Shown here one piece after another: positions 18,053 through 26,689 of a stretch of 64,000 bases of DNA (positions are counted from its first letter, which is position 1; every line of letters starts with the position of its first letter). This DNA is from Roseiarcus sp963836695 (GTDB lineage Bacteria; Pseudomonadota; Alphaproteobacteria; Rhizobiales; Beijerinckiaceae). Position numbers and translations under genes: made by a program. The stretch spans positions 248,001-312,000 of the forward strand of contig CAWIKX010000040.1 in the NCBI GenBank assembly GCA_963836695.1, read 5' to 3'. The notes under the pieces were generated by a model. The model made no database searches. It saw nothing but the letters and a program-made list of their open reading frames with translations, and was not told the DNA's origin.

Positions 18053-18094
18053 GAGCTGCGGGATTTGAACCCGCGACCTCAAGTACCCAAAACT
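18053..18094 (-). repeat. tRNA-Pro-like 3' fragment
   Basis: The minus strand carries the anticodon loop, variable and T arm of a proline tRNA (TTTTGGGTACTT, then GGTTCAAATCC) and matches the intact tRNA-Pro at 41592-41668 over about 41 nt with few differences. The 5' half and the CCA end are absent. It is probably the footprint of an old integration or recombination event. Confidence 0.65.
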
Positions 18095-18123
18095 GGCGGG
18101 GACGGCAATCCTTACAATAACAG

Positions 18124-19053
18124 TTAGGACTGACCGCCTTCGCCGTACGGGTGGGTTTTAAGCCAATGCTCCGCGATCTCCCTGCGCCTACAGATCCAGA
18201 CGCGCTCGTGGTTCAGGACATGATCCATGAACCGCGCCAGGGCTTCGGCGCGCCCCGGCCGACCCGTTAGCCGAGCATGAAGGCCAATCGACATCATCTT
18301 CGGCTGGTCTTCGCCCTCCCGATAGAGCCGGTCGAAGGCGAGCTTAAGATAGCTAAGGAAATCTTCGCCCGACATCCATCCCGGATCGGTTGCGAACTTA
18401 AAGTCGTTCGTGTCAAGCGCGTAGGGTACGATCAACCGCGGCTTGGCCCCGACCAGCCGATAGTAGGGCAGGTCATCATTGTATGCGTCTAAATCATAGA
18501 TGGTCGTTGTTTCCTCCATGACGAGCCGGCGTGTATTCGGGCTATGGCGCCCGGTGTACCAGCCAAGCGGCGGCGATCCGGTTGTCTCGAGGATGGTCGC
18601 GACCGTCGCGCGAATGTCGGCGCGCTCCTGTTCCTCGCTGACACCCGAGTAGTCGATCCAACGCCATGAGTGACTGGCGACCTCGTGGCCCGCCTCGGCC
18701 ATGGCGCGGCCGGCGTCAGGATGACGTTTGAGCGCAAGGCCGACCGCCCAGGCTGTAAACGGCAAGCGATGCTCCGCAAAGACATCGAGCACGCGCCAAA
18801 ACCCAGCCCGACTGCCATATTCGAAGCCGTCTTCGACGAAAGAATTGCGACCGGGAACTGCCGGCACGCCGACGATCTCTGGCGTGAGGTAGATCTCGGC
18901 GTGCGGGTCTCCATCGAGCACGTTGCGCTCGCCGCCCTCCTCGTAGTTAAGGACAAAGCTGACGGCGACGCGCGCGTTTCCCGGCCACGCCGCATGGGGC
19001 CTGCGCCTTCCATAGCCCACAAGGTCTCGCGGGTAGGGGTCTGGCTCCGTCAC
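18124..19053 (-). CDS. PuuE-like polysaccharide deacetylase/allantoinase
   Basis: 309 residues of the metal-dependent NodB-fold group used in purine or ureide catabolism. YPRDLVGYGRRRPHAAWPGN, AVSFVLNYEEGGERN and EYGSRAGFWRVLDVFAEH match the PuuE allantoinase family closely. EVASHSWRWIDY contributes the His-x-x-x-Trp segment of the metal site. It is the last gene of a minus-strand operon with an M20 deacylase and a Liv-type transporter, so the natural substrate may be a ureide or a related amide rather than allantoin itself. Confidence 0.82.
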   Translation of the reverse strand: MTEPDPYPRDLVGYGRRRPHAAWPGNARVAVSFVLNYEEGGERNVLDGDPHAEIYLTPEIVGVPAVPGRNSFVEDGFEYGSRAGFWRVLDVFAEHRLPFTAWAVGLALKRHPDAGRAMAEAGHEVASHSWRWIDYSGVSEEQERADIRATVATILETTGSPPLGWYTGRHSPNTRRLVMEETTTIYDLDAYNDDLPYYRLVGAKPRLIVPYALDTNDFKFATDPGWMSGEDFLSYLKLAFDRLYREGEDQPKMMSIGLHARLTGRPGRAEALARFMDHVLNHERVWICRRREIAEHWLKTHPYGEGGQS

Positions 19054-19071
19054 GATTCGTCTCCGTCGCGA

Positions 19072-20391
19072 TTACTTCTCCGAGATTCCGCACCATGAAA
19101 CGATGGAATCGGCGATGACCTTTGTCGTTTCCACCAGGCTCTCGATCTCGACATGTTCATCCTTGGCGTGGAAACCGTCGCCCGCACAGCCGTAGACGAT
19201 GCAAGGCACGCCAACGCCCGCATAGTGCGCCGCATCACAGACCGCGATGAAGCCCGAGATCTCCGTCTCCTTGCCCATGTTCGAGCGGGCGTTCACGATG
19301 TTCTTCACCAGCGGGTGATCTGGCGGCGTGTTGAGCGGCGGAAAATGAAGGCCATAGAGGTCCCAGCGGACCTGGGGGGGATGTTCACGTAGCCAGGAAT
19401 ATTGCTGAGCCCAGTGATGGACAAAGGCCTCGAACTCCGCCCTCACTTGCTCCTTCGTCTCCTGCGGCAGGAATTTCAGGTCGATATCGATCGCGGCGCA
19501 ATCAGGCGTAATCGCCGGATTGGAGAGGATGGTAGGCCGGCCATCGGGGCCTGGGCCGGAGCCAATCACAACCGCACCGACGTGAAGGGAATTGACGCCC
19601 GGGGGCAAGAGCGGGTGGCTTTTAGTCGTGGCCCAGTCGCGCTCCAGCTCCCGCAATTGCTCTATGAAGCGCGATGCGTAGTCAGCCGCATTCACGCCGG
19701 GCTCGAGACGGGCTGGCTCATCCCGCTGCGGATAGATCGCGTTGTACCGCCAAGCGGAATGCGCATTCTTGCCGGGGATCGTCACCCTCAGCCATTCAAG
19801 CCCGCCTTCCGCCGCAAGCACCTTGCCCCAGGTCGGCTCGGTGATGATTCCACCTTTGGCCAACGCGCACCGCTGCGTCGCGGCGATGGAGCCAAAGCCG
19901 CCGGCTTCTTCGTCGACAACAGCGTGAAAGTCGATGCGCCCCTGCGGACGATAGCCCGCCTTTTGAATCGCGCGGATGGCCGCCAGAGACGCGGCGACCC
20001 CTGACTTCATATCGATCGCTCCACGGCCCCAAATTCTTCCATCGTTTACCTCGCCGCCGAACGGATCCACGGTCCATTTCGCCCGGTCGCCAACCGGCAC
20101 GACATCGATGTGGCCGTTGAGGAGCAGGCTGCGTGAGTCGTCCCCCGCGAAAACGCCAACTAAATTCGGGCGGTTGGGAAATACGTCCCACTGCTTGAGC
20201 TCTGGGCCCAGCGGCTCGAGATGCTTCGCGAGCAAAGCCTGAACGTCCGCCTCCCGGTTCAAACCGTCGCCCGTCTCGAATTTCGGGTTGACCGAGGGAA
20301 TACGGACCATCTCACTGGTCAGGGAGACCACGTAGTCGCGCTCGTCATCGATGACATTGTGAATGGCGTCGAGCGCCTTCGTACTATCCAT
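19072..20391 (-). CDS. M20 family deacylase (ArgE/DapE-like)
   Basis: 439 residues. LLLNGHIDVVP holds the first metal His and Asp, GRGAIDMKSGVAA the bridging Asp, and HAVVDEEAGGFGS the catalytic Glu pair; the dimerisation domain sits around residues 200-330. These enzymes remove acyl or carbamoyl groups from amino acids. It lies 12 bp downstream of the livM-like gene and 19 bp upstream of the PuuE-like gene, so the imported compound is probably an N-acyl or N-carbamoyl derivative. Confidence 0.85.
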   Translation of the reverse strand: MDSTKALDAIHNVIDDERDYVVSLTSEMVRIPSVNPKFETGDGLNREADVQALLAKHLEPLGPELKQWDVFPNRPNLVGVFAGDDSRSLLLNGHIDVVPVGDRAKWTVDPFGGEVNDGRIWGRGAIDMKSGVAASLAAIRAIQKAGYRPQGRIDFHAVVDEEAGGFGSIAATQRCALAKGGIITEPTWGKVLAAEGGLEWLRVTIPGKNAHSAWRYNAIYPQRDEPARLEPGVNAADYASRFIEQLRELERDWATTKSHPLLPPGVNSLHVGAVVIGSGPGPDGRPTILSNPAITPDCAAIDIDLKFLPQETKEQVRAEFEAFVHHWAQQYSWLREHPPQVRWDLYGLHFPPLNTPPDHPLVKNIVNARSNMGKETEISGFIAVCDAAHYAGVGVPCIVYGCAGDGFHAKDEHVEIESLVETTKVIADSIVSWCGISEK

Positions 20392-20403
20392 CGTTTATCT
20401 CCG

Positions 20404-21357
20404 CTAAGCAGGCTTCCTCAACCAAAGCCGCTCGATAAGCGCGTTCAATCCGCCTGGATAGAAACGCAATATCGCGACGATGACGACCGCGATAATCATA
20501 AAGCGAGCGGGTCCGAAGTTTGTTAGCGCCTCTGTTGAGGCCGTCACGAGAAACGAGGCGAGGACCGGCCCGGTGATGCTCGCGGCTCCCCCGAGCAGGA
20601 GGATAGTAAGGACGATCGACAACGTGTCGAACCCAAACACTTCGGGCGAGGCGACGCGCAAATAGGAGGCGTATAGCGCTCCAGCAATTCCTGCCGGCAT
20701 GGCGCTGGCGACCAGGACGATGAGGCGTTGTCGCCCGATCGAGACGCCCCGAGCCACCGCATAGTCTTCGTTTTCTCTTAGCGCTACGACGGAGCGGCCA
20801 AAATCGGACAAGGCAATCCAGCGGAGCGTCAAAGTCGCCGCGAGTACGAGAAGGAGCGCAAGATAGTAGAAGCCAAGTTTGCCTAAGCTCGCGAGCTTCA
20901 GTCCAAATAGGTTGAGAGTTGGGAGGAGAACCATGCCCTGCTCTCCGCCCGTGATTTGATTCTGACTCAGCACAAGCTGCAAGATCAGTTGGCTCAGCGC
21001 GAACGTCGCCAGGATGACGTAAATGCCCTTCAGCCTCAGCACCGGCAGCGTGATCATCACCGCGATCAGCGCGGCGACCAAGCCAGCGAGCAACATCGCG
21101 AGAAGTGTCGGCACGCCAAGCACCTTGGCGCAGACCGCATAGACATAAACTCCGAGACCGAAGAAGGCGATGTGAGCGAAGTTGAAAATCCCGCCGTATC
21201 CCAGGCTCAGGTCCCAGCTCGCGGCGACAATCGCCCAGATGCAGGCGATGATGACAACATGCAAGACATAGTTCGAGGCGCCGAGCGGCGGGAGCGTCGC
21301 CAAGCCCGCCAGAAGAACGAAGACAACCACCCCACCTTTGGACGAAAGGGCGGCCAC
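20404..21357 (-). CDS. Branched-chain-amino-acid-type ABC transporter permease (LivM-like)
   Basis: 317 residues, about ten membrane helices, with the LivM fold signature AASWDLSLGYGGIFNFAHIAFFG and a cytoplasmic loop ALRENEDYAVARGVSIGRQR that contacts the ATPase. Together with the next three genes and the binding protein it forms a complete HAAT-type importer. It is 4 bp from the LivH-like gene. Confidence 0.9.
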   Translation of the reverse strand: MAALSSKGGVVVFVLLAGLATLPPLGASNYVLHVVIIACIWAIVAASWDLSLGYGGIFNFAHIAFFGLGVYVYAVCAKVLGVPTLLAMLLAGLVAALIAVMITLPVLRLKGIYVILATFALSQLILQLVLSQNQITGGEQGMVLLPTLNLFGLKLASLGKLGFYYLALLLVLAATLTLRWIALSDFGRSVVALRENEDYAVARGVSIGRQRLIVLVASAMPAGIAGALYASYLRVASPEVFGFDTLSIVLTILLLGGAASITGPVLASFLVTASTEALTNFGPARFMIIAVVIVAILRFYPGGLNALIERLWLRKPA

Positions 21358-21361
21358 GCTC

Positions 21362-22237
21362 CTAGCCTTTGCCGAAAAGGCCGTTTGGCCGCCAGAGCAG
21401 AACCGCGATCATCACCGCGAAGAGAACCGCTGGTGTCCAATAAAGACCCACGGCATAGGTGCTCGCGGCCTCGATCATGCCGATGACATAGGCGCCGCCG
21501 ATCGTGCCGCCGACGCTGCCGAGTCCTCCGAAGATCGCGACGACAAGCGCCTTGACCAGCGGCTCCGCTCCCATCGTAGGCGTCATCGGCCGCATCGCGC
21601 CCAACAGAATGCCCGCTACGGCTGCGAGGACCGCGCTCGCGGCGAATGCGACCATGTATAGTCGCTCGATCGAAAGGCCGATCAGAAGCGCCGCCTCGCG
21701 GTTCTGGCCAACCGCCCGGATCGCCGCGCCGGTCCGCGAATATTTGAGGAAGACCCACAGCCCCACAAGTATGATCGGCGTTACGACGACTATGATCGCT
21801 TGATGTGCCGACATTGTCGCGCCAGCGAGAGCAACGGTGCCGTCAGCGAGGGGCTTCAATTCTTTTAGACGCGGTCCCCAGATCAACCGGGCGCCGTTCT
21901 CGAGGAAGGTCGATGCGGCAAGCGTCGTAATGACCGCGAGCATGACGACATTCTCACGGCCGAGGAACGGACGGATGAGAAGCCGTTCCGCCAGGCATCC
22001 GAGACCTGCCAGCACGGCCACTGCGACGGCGATCCCCGCCGTCACGCCAAGGCCAAGCCCGGCTTCATTGCCGATCTGCCAGGCGACGTAGGCGCCGAGC
22101 GTCATGAACACGCCGTGCGCGAAATTGAAGATACCGAGCGTGCTCCAGACGAGCGACAGGCCGGCAGCCATGAGGCCGTAGAGCGAACCGAGCACGAGAC
22201 CGCTCGCCAATACGGACGCAATCGTTTCAAGACTCAA
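21362..22237 (-). CDS. Branched-chain-amino-acid-type ABC transporter permease (LivH-like)
   Basis: 291 residues with eight or so hydrophobic segments. LYGLMAAGLSLVWSTLGIFN and FAHGVFMTLGAYVAW are the LivH N-terminal hallmark, and AVGQNREAALLIGLSIERLY is the ATPase-coupling loop. The start overlaps the end of the upstream ATPase gene by 4 bp, so translation is probably coupled. Confidence 0.9.
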   Translation of the reverse strand: MSLETIASVLASGLVLGSLYGLMAAGLSLVWSTLGIFNFAHGVFMTLGAYVAWQIGNEAGLGLGVTAGIAVAVAVLAGLGCLAERLLIRPFLGRENVVMLAVITTLAASTFLENGARLIWGPRLKELKPLADGTVALAGATMSAHQAIIVVVTPIILVGLWVFLKYSRTGAAIRAVGQNREAALLIGLSIERLYMVAFAASAVLAAVAGILLGAMRPMTPTMGAEPLVKALVVAIFGGLGSVGGTIGGAYVIGMIEAASTYAVGLYWTPAVLFAVMIAVLLWRPNGLFGKG

Positions 22238-22956
22238 GCCGCGTGCCCCTCTCCGAAATACAGCGCCATGATTGTCGCGTGATCGATGCCCTGCTTCGCC
22301 TCGACTTCGACGCCGCAGCGGCCGTGCGACACCATCACCAGCCTGTCCGCCAACTCAAGCAGGAACTCGACGTCCTGTTCGATCAGAAGCAGAGGCAATC
22401 CGGACTTCGTGATCGCGCCGATGGCGACGCACAATTCATCCTTGAGCTTCGGCGACAAGCCAAGGGTGGGCTCGTCCAGCGCTAGCAACCGCGGCGCGCC
22501 CATCAGTCCGACGCCGATTGCGACCATCTGCCTTTCGCCGCCCGACAGCGTCTTGACCTTCTGCCGTCGGCGCTCTGCCAGGCGCGGGAACAACGTGAGG
22601 ACGGAATCGAGGGACGCGGCGGCGTTCTGGCGTGCGCGCGGCGAATACGCGCTGAGGCGCAACGTCTCCAGAACCTCCATCTCCGGGAACAGCAGATTCG
22701 ATTGGGGCACTTGGATCAGGCCGTCGGCGACGATCGATGCAGGCGATTTCCCGTCGATCGGCTTGTCGAAGAGACGGATCGAGCCCTCCTGCAAAGGAAG
22801 AAGTCCCGACACGGCGCGCAGAAGCGTCGTCTTGCCGTGTCCATTCGGGCCGAACAGGCCGACACGCTCGCGCTCTCCGACTGTGAGCGACAATCCGTTC
22901 AGGACGGGAGCGCCGCCATATCCTCCAACGGCGTTGTCAATGACGAGCGGAGGCAT
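22234..22956 (-). CDS. ABC transporter ATP-binding protein (LivF-like)
   Basis: 240 residues from ATG 22956 (MPPLVIDNAVGGYGG). Walker A is GPNGHGKTT, the signature is LSGGERQMVAIG, and Walker B is LLALDEPTLGLSP, all intact. An in-frame ATG-less extension to 23019 overlaps the LivG-like gene and lacks similarity, so the internal ATG is preferred. Its first codons overlap the livG stop by about 20 bp. Confidence 0.9.
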   Translation of the reverse strand: MPPLVIDNAVGGYGGAPVLNGLSLTVGERERVGLFGPNGHGKTTLLRAVSGLLPLQEGSIRLFDKPIDGKSPASIVADGLIQVPQSNLLFPEMEVLETLRLSAYSPRARQNAAASLDSVLTLFPRLAERRRQKVKTLSGGERQMVAIGVGLMGAPRLLALDEPTLGLSPKLKDELCVAIGAITKSGLPLLLIEQDVEFLLELADRLVMVSHGRCGVEVEAKQGIDHATIMALYFGEGHAA

Positions 22957-23686
22957 GAAGCATCTCTGTCCTGCGGCCGAGATAGGCTTCGACAACGCGC
23001 GGATCCCGCATGACGTCATTAGGCGAACCGGTCACAATCGCCGCGCCCCGATCGAGCACCATCAGTCGAGCGCATATATCGAGCAGCAACGACAACACGT
23101 GCTCAATGACGAGCACCGTCAGACCGCGGCGCTGGAGAGTCCGGATCAGGTCGGCGAGCTCAGAAACTTCCGGCCGAGTCAGTCCCGACGCTGGTTCGTC
23201 CAGCAGAATTAAACTCGGCTCGGTGGCTAGTGCGGTTGCTATCGTCAGCTTCTTCTTCTCGAAGACGGAGATTCCCGCCGCCTGCAGGTCAAACCGCTCC
23301 GCCTTGAGACCGGACGCCATCAGCGCGGCTTCGATACGGTCGCTGGTGGGACGCGCGCGAGCGCCGTAAAGGATAGCGAGGCCAACGTTCTCACGCACCG
23401 TTAGGCTTGGAAAGACCGCGTCGCGTTGGAAGGTCCGAACGAGCCCGAGCCGACAGATACGATGCGGTGCCAGGCGCTCGATTTGTGCGCCCTTAAAGCG
23501 AACGACGCCGCTCTGCGCCGAGTAGGGGACGCAGGTCACAATGTTGAACAGCGTGCTTTTCCCGCTGCCATTGGGACCTGCAACTCCGAAGATCTCGCCT
23601 TCCTCGACCGAGAAGCTGATGCCGTCCACGGCGCGCAGAGCGCCAAAGTGTTTCACGACCTTCTCGACTTCGAGGATGGCGGTCAT
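22937..23686 (-). CDS. ABC transporter ATP-binding protein (LivG-like) with unusual signature motif
   Basis: 249 residues. Walker A GPNGSGKST (37-45) and Walker B SLILLDEPASGLTRPE are normal. The signature segment, usually of the type LSYGQQRRLEIA, reads ISVFEKKKLTIATALA, so the Ser-Gly-Gly core is degenerate, while the other ATPase of the pair keeps it. This may make one of the two ATP sites weak, as in other asymmetric ABC pairs. It lies 40 bp downstream of the binding-protein gene. Confidence 0.87.
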   Translation of the reverse strand: MTAILEVEKVVKHFGALRAVDGISFSVEEGEIFGVAGPNGSGKSTLFNIVTCVPYSAQSGVVRFKGAQIERLAPHRICRLGLVRTFQRDAVFPSLTVRENVGLAILYGARARPTSDRIEAALMASGLKAERFDLQAAGISVFEKKKLTIATALATEPSLILLDEPASGLTRPEVSELADLIRTLQRRGLTVLVIEHVLSLLLDICARLMVLDRGAAIVTGSPNDVMRDPRVVEAYLGRRTEMLHASARH

Positions 23687-23726
23687 CCCCTCATCCGCCG
23701 CTTACGTCTTACAGATCGGCGCGCCC

Positions 23727-24968
23727 TCACTTCATCCATGGTGGTTTGCGGAACTCACCGGTGGCGTAGGTCGGGGGATAAAACAACACGCGGTCGCCAT
23801 TCCAGATCTGATAGAATTGAATCGGCACGAAGTCGTTGCCCTGTTTGGCGAGATGAGTAGCCGGATCAAAGACGATGTGGCCCTCCGGCGCCATTGTATC
23901 GGTTGCTCCGATCGCGGCGCCGATCTCCTTATGCTTCGTCGGATCGCCGACCTTCTCGAGCGCCTTGAAATAGATCTGCGCCTGCTCGTAGAGCGCGACG
24001 CCGTAGGGTCCGCTCTCAACCCCCCACCGTTTCTTGAATTTGTCCGAGATCTCCGCGGCGAGCGGATTCTTCGGCGTGTTCAGCGTGCCGCCGAGAAGAT
24101 TGTAGAGGACCCCAGACGATTTGTCGGCCGTGAGTTTGAGGAATTCCGGCACCGACGGCGCATATTGTATGAACACCAAACTGTTTGTTGGCTTCTCCAT
24201 GAACTGGCTCATGAAGGTCGCCGCGTTGGCGGGAAGATAGTCGGTGTTGATGATCACGTCGGGGGGATCTTGGCGTACCTTCGCAAGGAAAGCATGCCAG
24301 TCGTTGATCTCGCCGAATGGCACAAGCTCGGCGTCCGTAACCGTCCAACCGGCCGCCTTGAAGCTTTTGGTCAATCCCTCATAGATACCCTTCGAATAGG
24401 GGTTGTCCGACGAAATGAGGGCTACTTTCTTGGTCGGAAACTGGATCTTGCCTGACTTCTCAAGGCCTTCGAGGACCGGCACCAGTTGCGTCTCGTAGGC
24501 GTCATAAGAAGGCGTCAGCGACCACACCCCTGGATATTTGGACGGGTCCTTGGCGACGATGTCACGCGTCTGCTGGCTGTTGGCGGACAGAAAGTACGGA
24601 ATGCCGGCCTCGGCGATCGGTTCGATCTCAAAATTCGATCCCGACGCGTAGCCGGTAAAAATCATGTGCAGGTTCTTTTCGCCGAGGAGGCGCTCGACGG
24701 CGCTTGCGACGGCGTCGGATTGTTGGTTGCGCGTATCGCCCTGGACGACTTCGAACTTATAGCCACCCACGCCTCCCTTCGCGTTCGCCTCGTCCACAGC
24801 GAGGGTGAGGCCGCGCACCATCTCCTCGCCGTCAGCCGCCGCGCCGCCTGTGAGCGGCGCTAGTATGCCGAGTTGCACAACGTCGTTCGCCCCGAATGCG
24901 GCACCGGCGCCAGCGAAAGCGGCAATCCCAAAAATCGCGCTGAGCAGAGTTCGTCTTGCGGTCGCCAT
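23727..24968 (-). CDS. Periplasmic substrate-binding protein of Liv-type ABC transporter
   Basis: 413 residues from ATG 24968. MATARRTLLSAIFGIAAFAG up to GAAFGA is a cleavable signal peptide. VQLGILAPLTGGAAADGEEM and FEVVQGDTRNQQSDAVASAV are typical of the type I periplasmic binding fold of HAAT systems. It is the first gene of the five-gene importer and is followed by the M20 and PuuE-like enzymes, so its ligand should be their substrate. The promoter lies in the 123 bp before the divergent RpiR gene. Confidence 0.9.
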   Translation of the reverse strand: MATARRTLLSAIFGIAAFAGAGAAFGANDVVQLGILAPLTGGAAADGEEMVRGLTLAVDEANAKGGVGGYKFEVVQGDTRNQQSDAVASAVERLLGEKNLHMIFTGYASGSNFEIEPIAEAGIPYFLSANSQQTRDIVAKDPSKYPGVWSLTPSYDAYETQLVPVLEGLEKSGKIQFPTKKVALISSDNPYSKGIYEGLTKSFKAAGWTVTDAELVPFGEINDWHAFLAKVRQDPPDVIINTDYLPANAATFMSQFMEKPTNSLVFIQYAPSVPEFLKLTADKSSGVLYNLLGGTLNTPKNPLAAEISDKFKKRWGVESGPYGVALYEQAQIYFKALEKVGDPTKHKEIGAAIGATDTMAPEGHIVFDPATHLAKQGNDFVPIQFYQIWNGDRVLFYPPTYATGEFRKPPWMK

Positions 24969-25091
24969 GCAATGCCTCGCTCGACCAAGCCGGCCTCGCC
25001 TCATCGGGAGCCGGCGTCCTTGGCAAGCTGACCCGATCACCGTTATCCTGTCAATTGAATTTCATTAGCGGCTGGTTTACCCCCGGCTGTA

Positions 25092-26054
25092 ATGACATCG
25101 ACATCCAGCTCTCCAACCGCCCAAAGGCGGAAGTCGGCGCTGTCGGCGACAGTTCGCGACATGCTTGTCGCGAGCCGCGCCCACCTTACAAGCTCCGAGC
25201 TCAAAGTCATGCGTCGGTTGCTGGCGAACTATCCTGCCGCAGGGCTTGGCACCGTAGTGCGGCTTGCACGCGATTCGGGAGTAAGCGATCCGACCGTGGT
25301 TCGCTTTGTTACAAAGCTCGGTTTCTCCGGCTATCCCGAGTTCCAGCAAAGCCTGCTCTCCGAGGTCGAGGCCCATATGGCTTCACCGCTCACGATGTTT
25401 GAACGTAAGTCTGATCTGCGCGCCGACCCGTGCCGCGCGGCGATGGCCGCGGCAGGCAATGGCATCCAGGCGGATGTGTCGGACGGAGTCCATTCCGACA
25501 CCTGCAGAGCTATCGCACTGATCGCCGACCGCAAGGCCCGTGTTTTTTGTCTCGGAGGCCGTTTCAGTCGGCATCTGGCCGCGATCCTGCATGCGCATCT
25601 TGTTCAGCTCCGCCCTGGGACTCATGTCATCGGCGGCTCCGCGTCGGACCTGTCAGACGCGCTGATTGACCTCGGGCGCCGCGACGTCCTTGTCGTGTTC
25701 GACTACCGGCGGTGGCAGACGGACATCGTTGGCTTCGCAAAGCAGGCCGCCGCACAGGGCGTTCAGATCGTGCTTTTCACCGATCCGTGGCTGTCGCCGA
25801 TCGCCAAGGTCGCGAAGGTCGTGATGACTTCCTCGGTCCAGTCGTCTTCTCCCTTTGACACGATGGCGCCGGCGTTGGCGCTGGTCGAAGGCCTTGTCGC
25901 GGCGATGACGGCTAAGCTCGACGCCAAGGCCAAGGCGCGGATCTCGATCTTCGAGCAGTTTCGCGCCGCCAATCGTATCACGCTGGAAGGTCCCGCCGAT
26001 CCGCCGCAGGTGTCGGCGCGCCGACCAACCCGGAGGATGAGGGTGAAGCGCTAA
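25092..26054 (+). CDS. RpiR-family transcriptional regulator (HTH-SIS)
   Basis: 320 residues. An N-terminal HTH_6 domain (LTSSELKVMRRLLANYPAAG, then SGVSDPTVVRFVTKLGFSGY) is joined to a SIS ligand-binding domain (about 125-270; RKARVFCLGGRFSRHLAAIL). RpiR proteins usually sense a phosphorylated sugar or a catabolic intermediate. It is divergent from the transporter operon and overlaps the next gene by one base, so it probably controls both directions from the 25.0-25.09 kb region. Confidence 0.88.
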   Translation: MTSTSSSPTAQRRKSALSATVRDMLVASRAHLTSSELKVMRRLLANYPAAGLGTVVRLARDSGVSDPTVVRFVTKLGFSGYPEFQQSLLSEVEAHMASPLTMFERKSDLRADPCRAAMAAAGNGIQADVSDGVHSDTCRAIALIADRKARVFCLGGRFSRHLAAILHAHLVQLRPGTHVIGGSASDLSDALIDLGRRDVLVVFDYRRWQTDIVGFAKQAAAQGVQIVLFTDPWLSPIAKVAKVVMTSSVQSSSPFDTMAPALALVEGLVAAMTAKLDAKAKARISIFEQFRAANRITLEGPADPPQVSARRPTRRMRVKR

Positions 26055-26689
26055 TGTCCGAGCCTCAAACCCGCAACGTCCCATTCACGCGCAGCGAGAC
26101 CGCGCTTCTTTTTGTCGACCTGCAGCGGCAGTTCCTGACCCCTGGTCTCGATCCTCATCATCCGGAATTAGGGCCGGATGATTATTTCTATCGCCGCATA
26201 CGCGAGATCGTGCTGCCTAACGCCGTGCGCCTGATGCGTTGCGCTCGCGCGGCGAAGATTGAAGTGATGTACACGATCATCGAAAGCCTAACGAAGGACG
26301 GACGCGACCGTTCGCTCGACCACAAGCTATCCGACATCCATCTGCCAAAGGGTCACCCAGACGCGCGAGTCGTGGGCGAGGTCGCTCCCGAAGAGGATGA
26401 CATCGTCCTGCCAAAAACATCGTCCGGCGTCTTCAATTCGACGAATATCGACTACGTTCTGCGCAACCTCGGCGTTCGTGCGCTCATCGTATCTGGTTGC
26501 GTGACGGACCAGTGCGTCGATATGGCGGTCCGCGACGCGGCCGACAAAGGCTATCTTGTCACGCTCGTGGACGATGCGTGCGCAACAATGAGCGCCGAGC
26601 GGCACGCTGCCGCTCTGCAGGCCTTCGGCGGCTATTGCCGCGTCACCAACACCGCCGACGTTCTGGCGCGGTTGGAGGCGATGCGATGA
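26054..26689 (+). CDS. Isochorismatase-family cysteine hydrolase
   Basis: 211 residues. ALLFVDLQRQFL supplies the catalytic Asp, LPKTSSGVFNSTNIDYVLRN the Lys, and LIVSGCVTDQCVDMAVRDAA the nucleophilic Cys of the VSGC(x)TxxC type. Members hydrolyse amides such as N-carbamoylsarcosine, nicotinamide or ureidoacrylate. Its place between the RpiR gene and a glutamine synthetase homologue suggests release of ammonia or a carbamoyl group from the imported compound. Overlaps of 1 and 4 bp with its neighbours point to a tight operon. Confidence 0.85.
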   Translation: MSEPQTRNVPFTRSETALLFVDLQRQFLTPGLDPHHPELGPDDYFYRRIREIVLPNAVRLMRCARAAKIEVMYTIIESLTKDGRDRSLDHKLSDIHLPKGHPDARVVGEVAPEEDDIVLPKTSSGVFNSTNIDYVLRNLGVRALIVSGCVTDQCVDMAVRDAADKGYLVTLVDDACATMSAERHAAALQAFGGYCRVTNTADVLARLEAMR

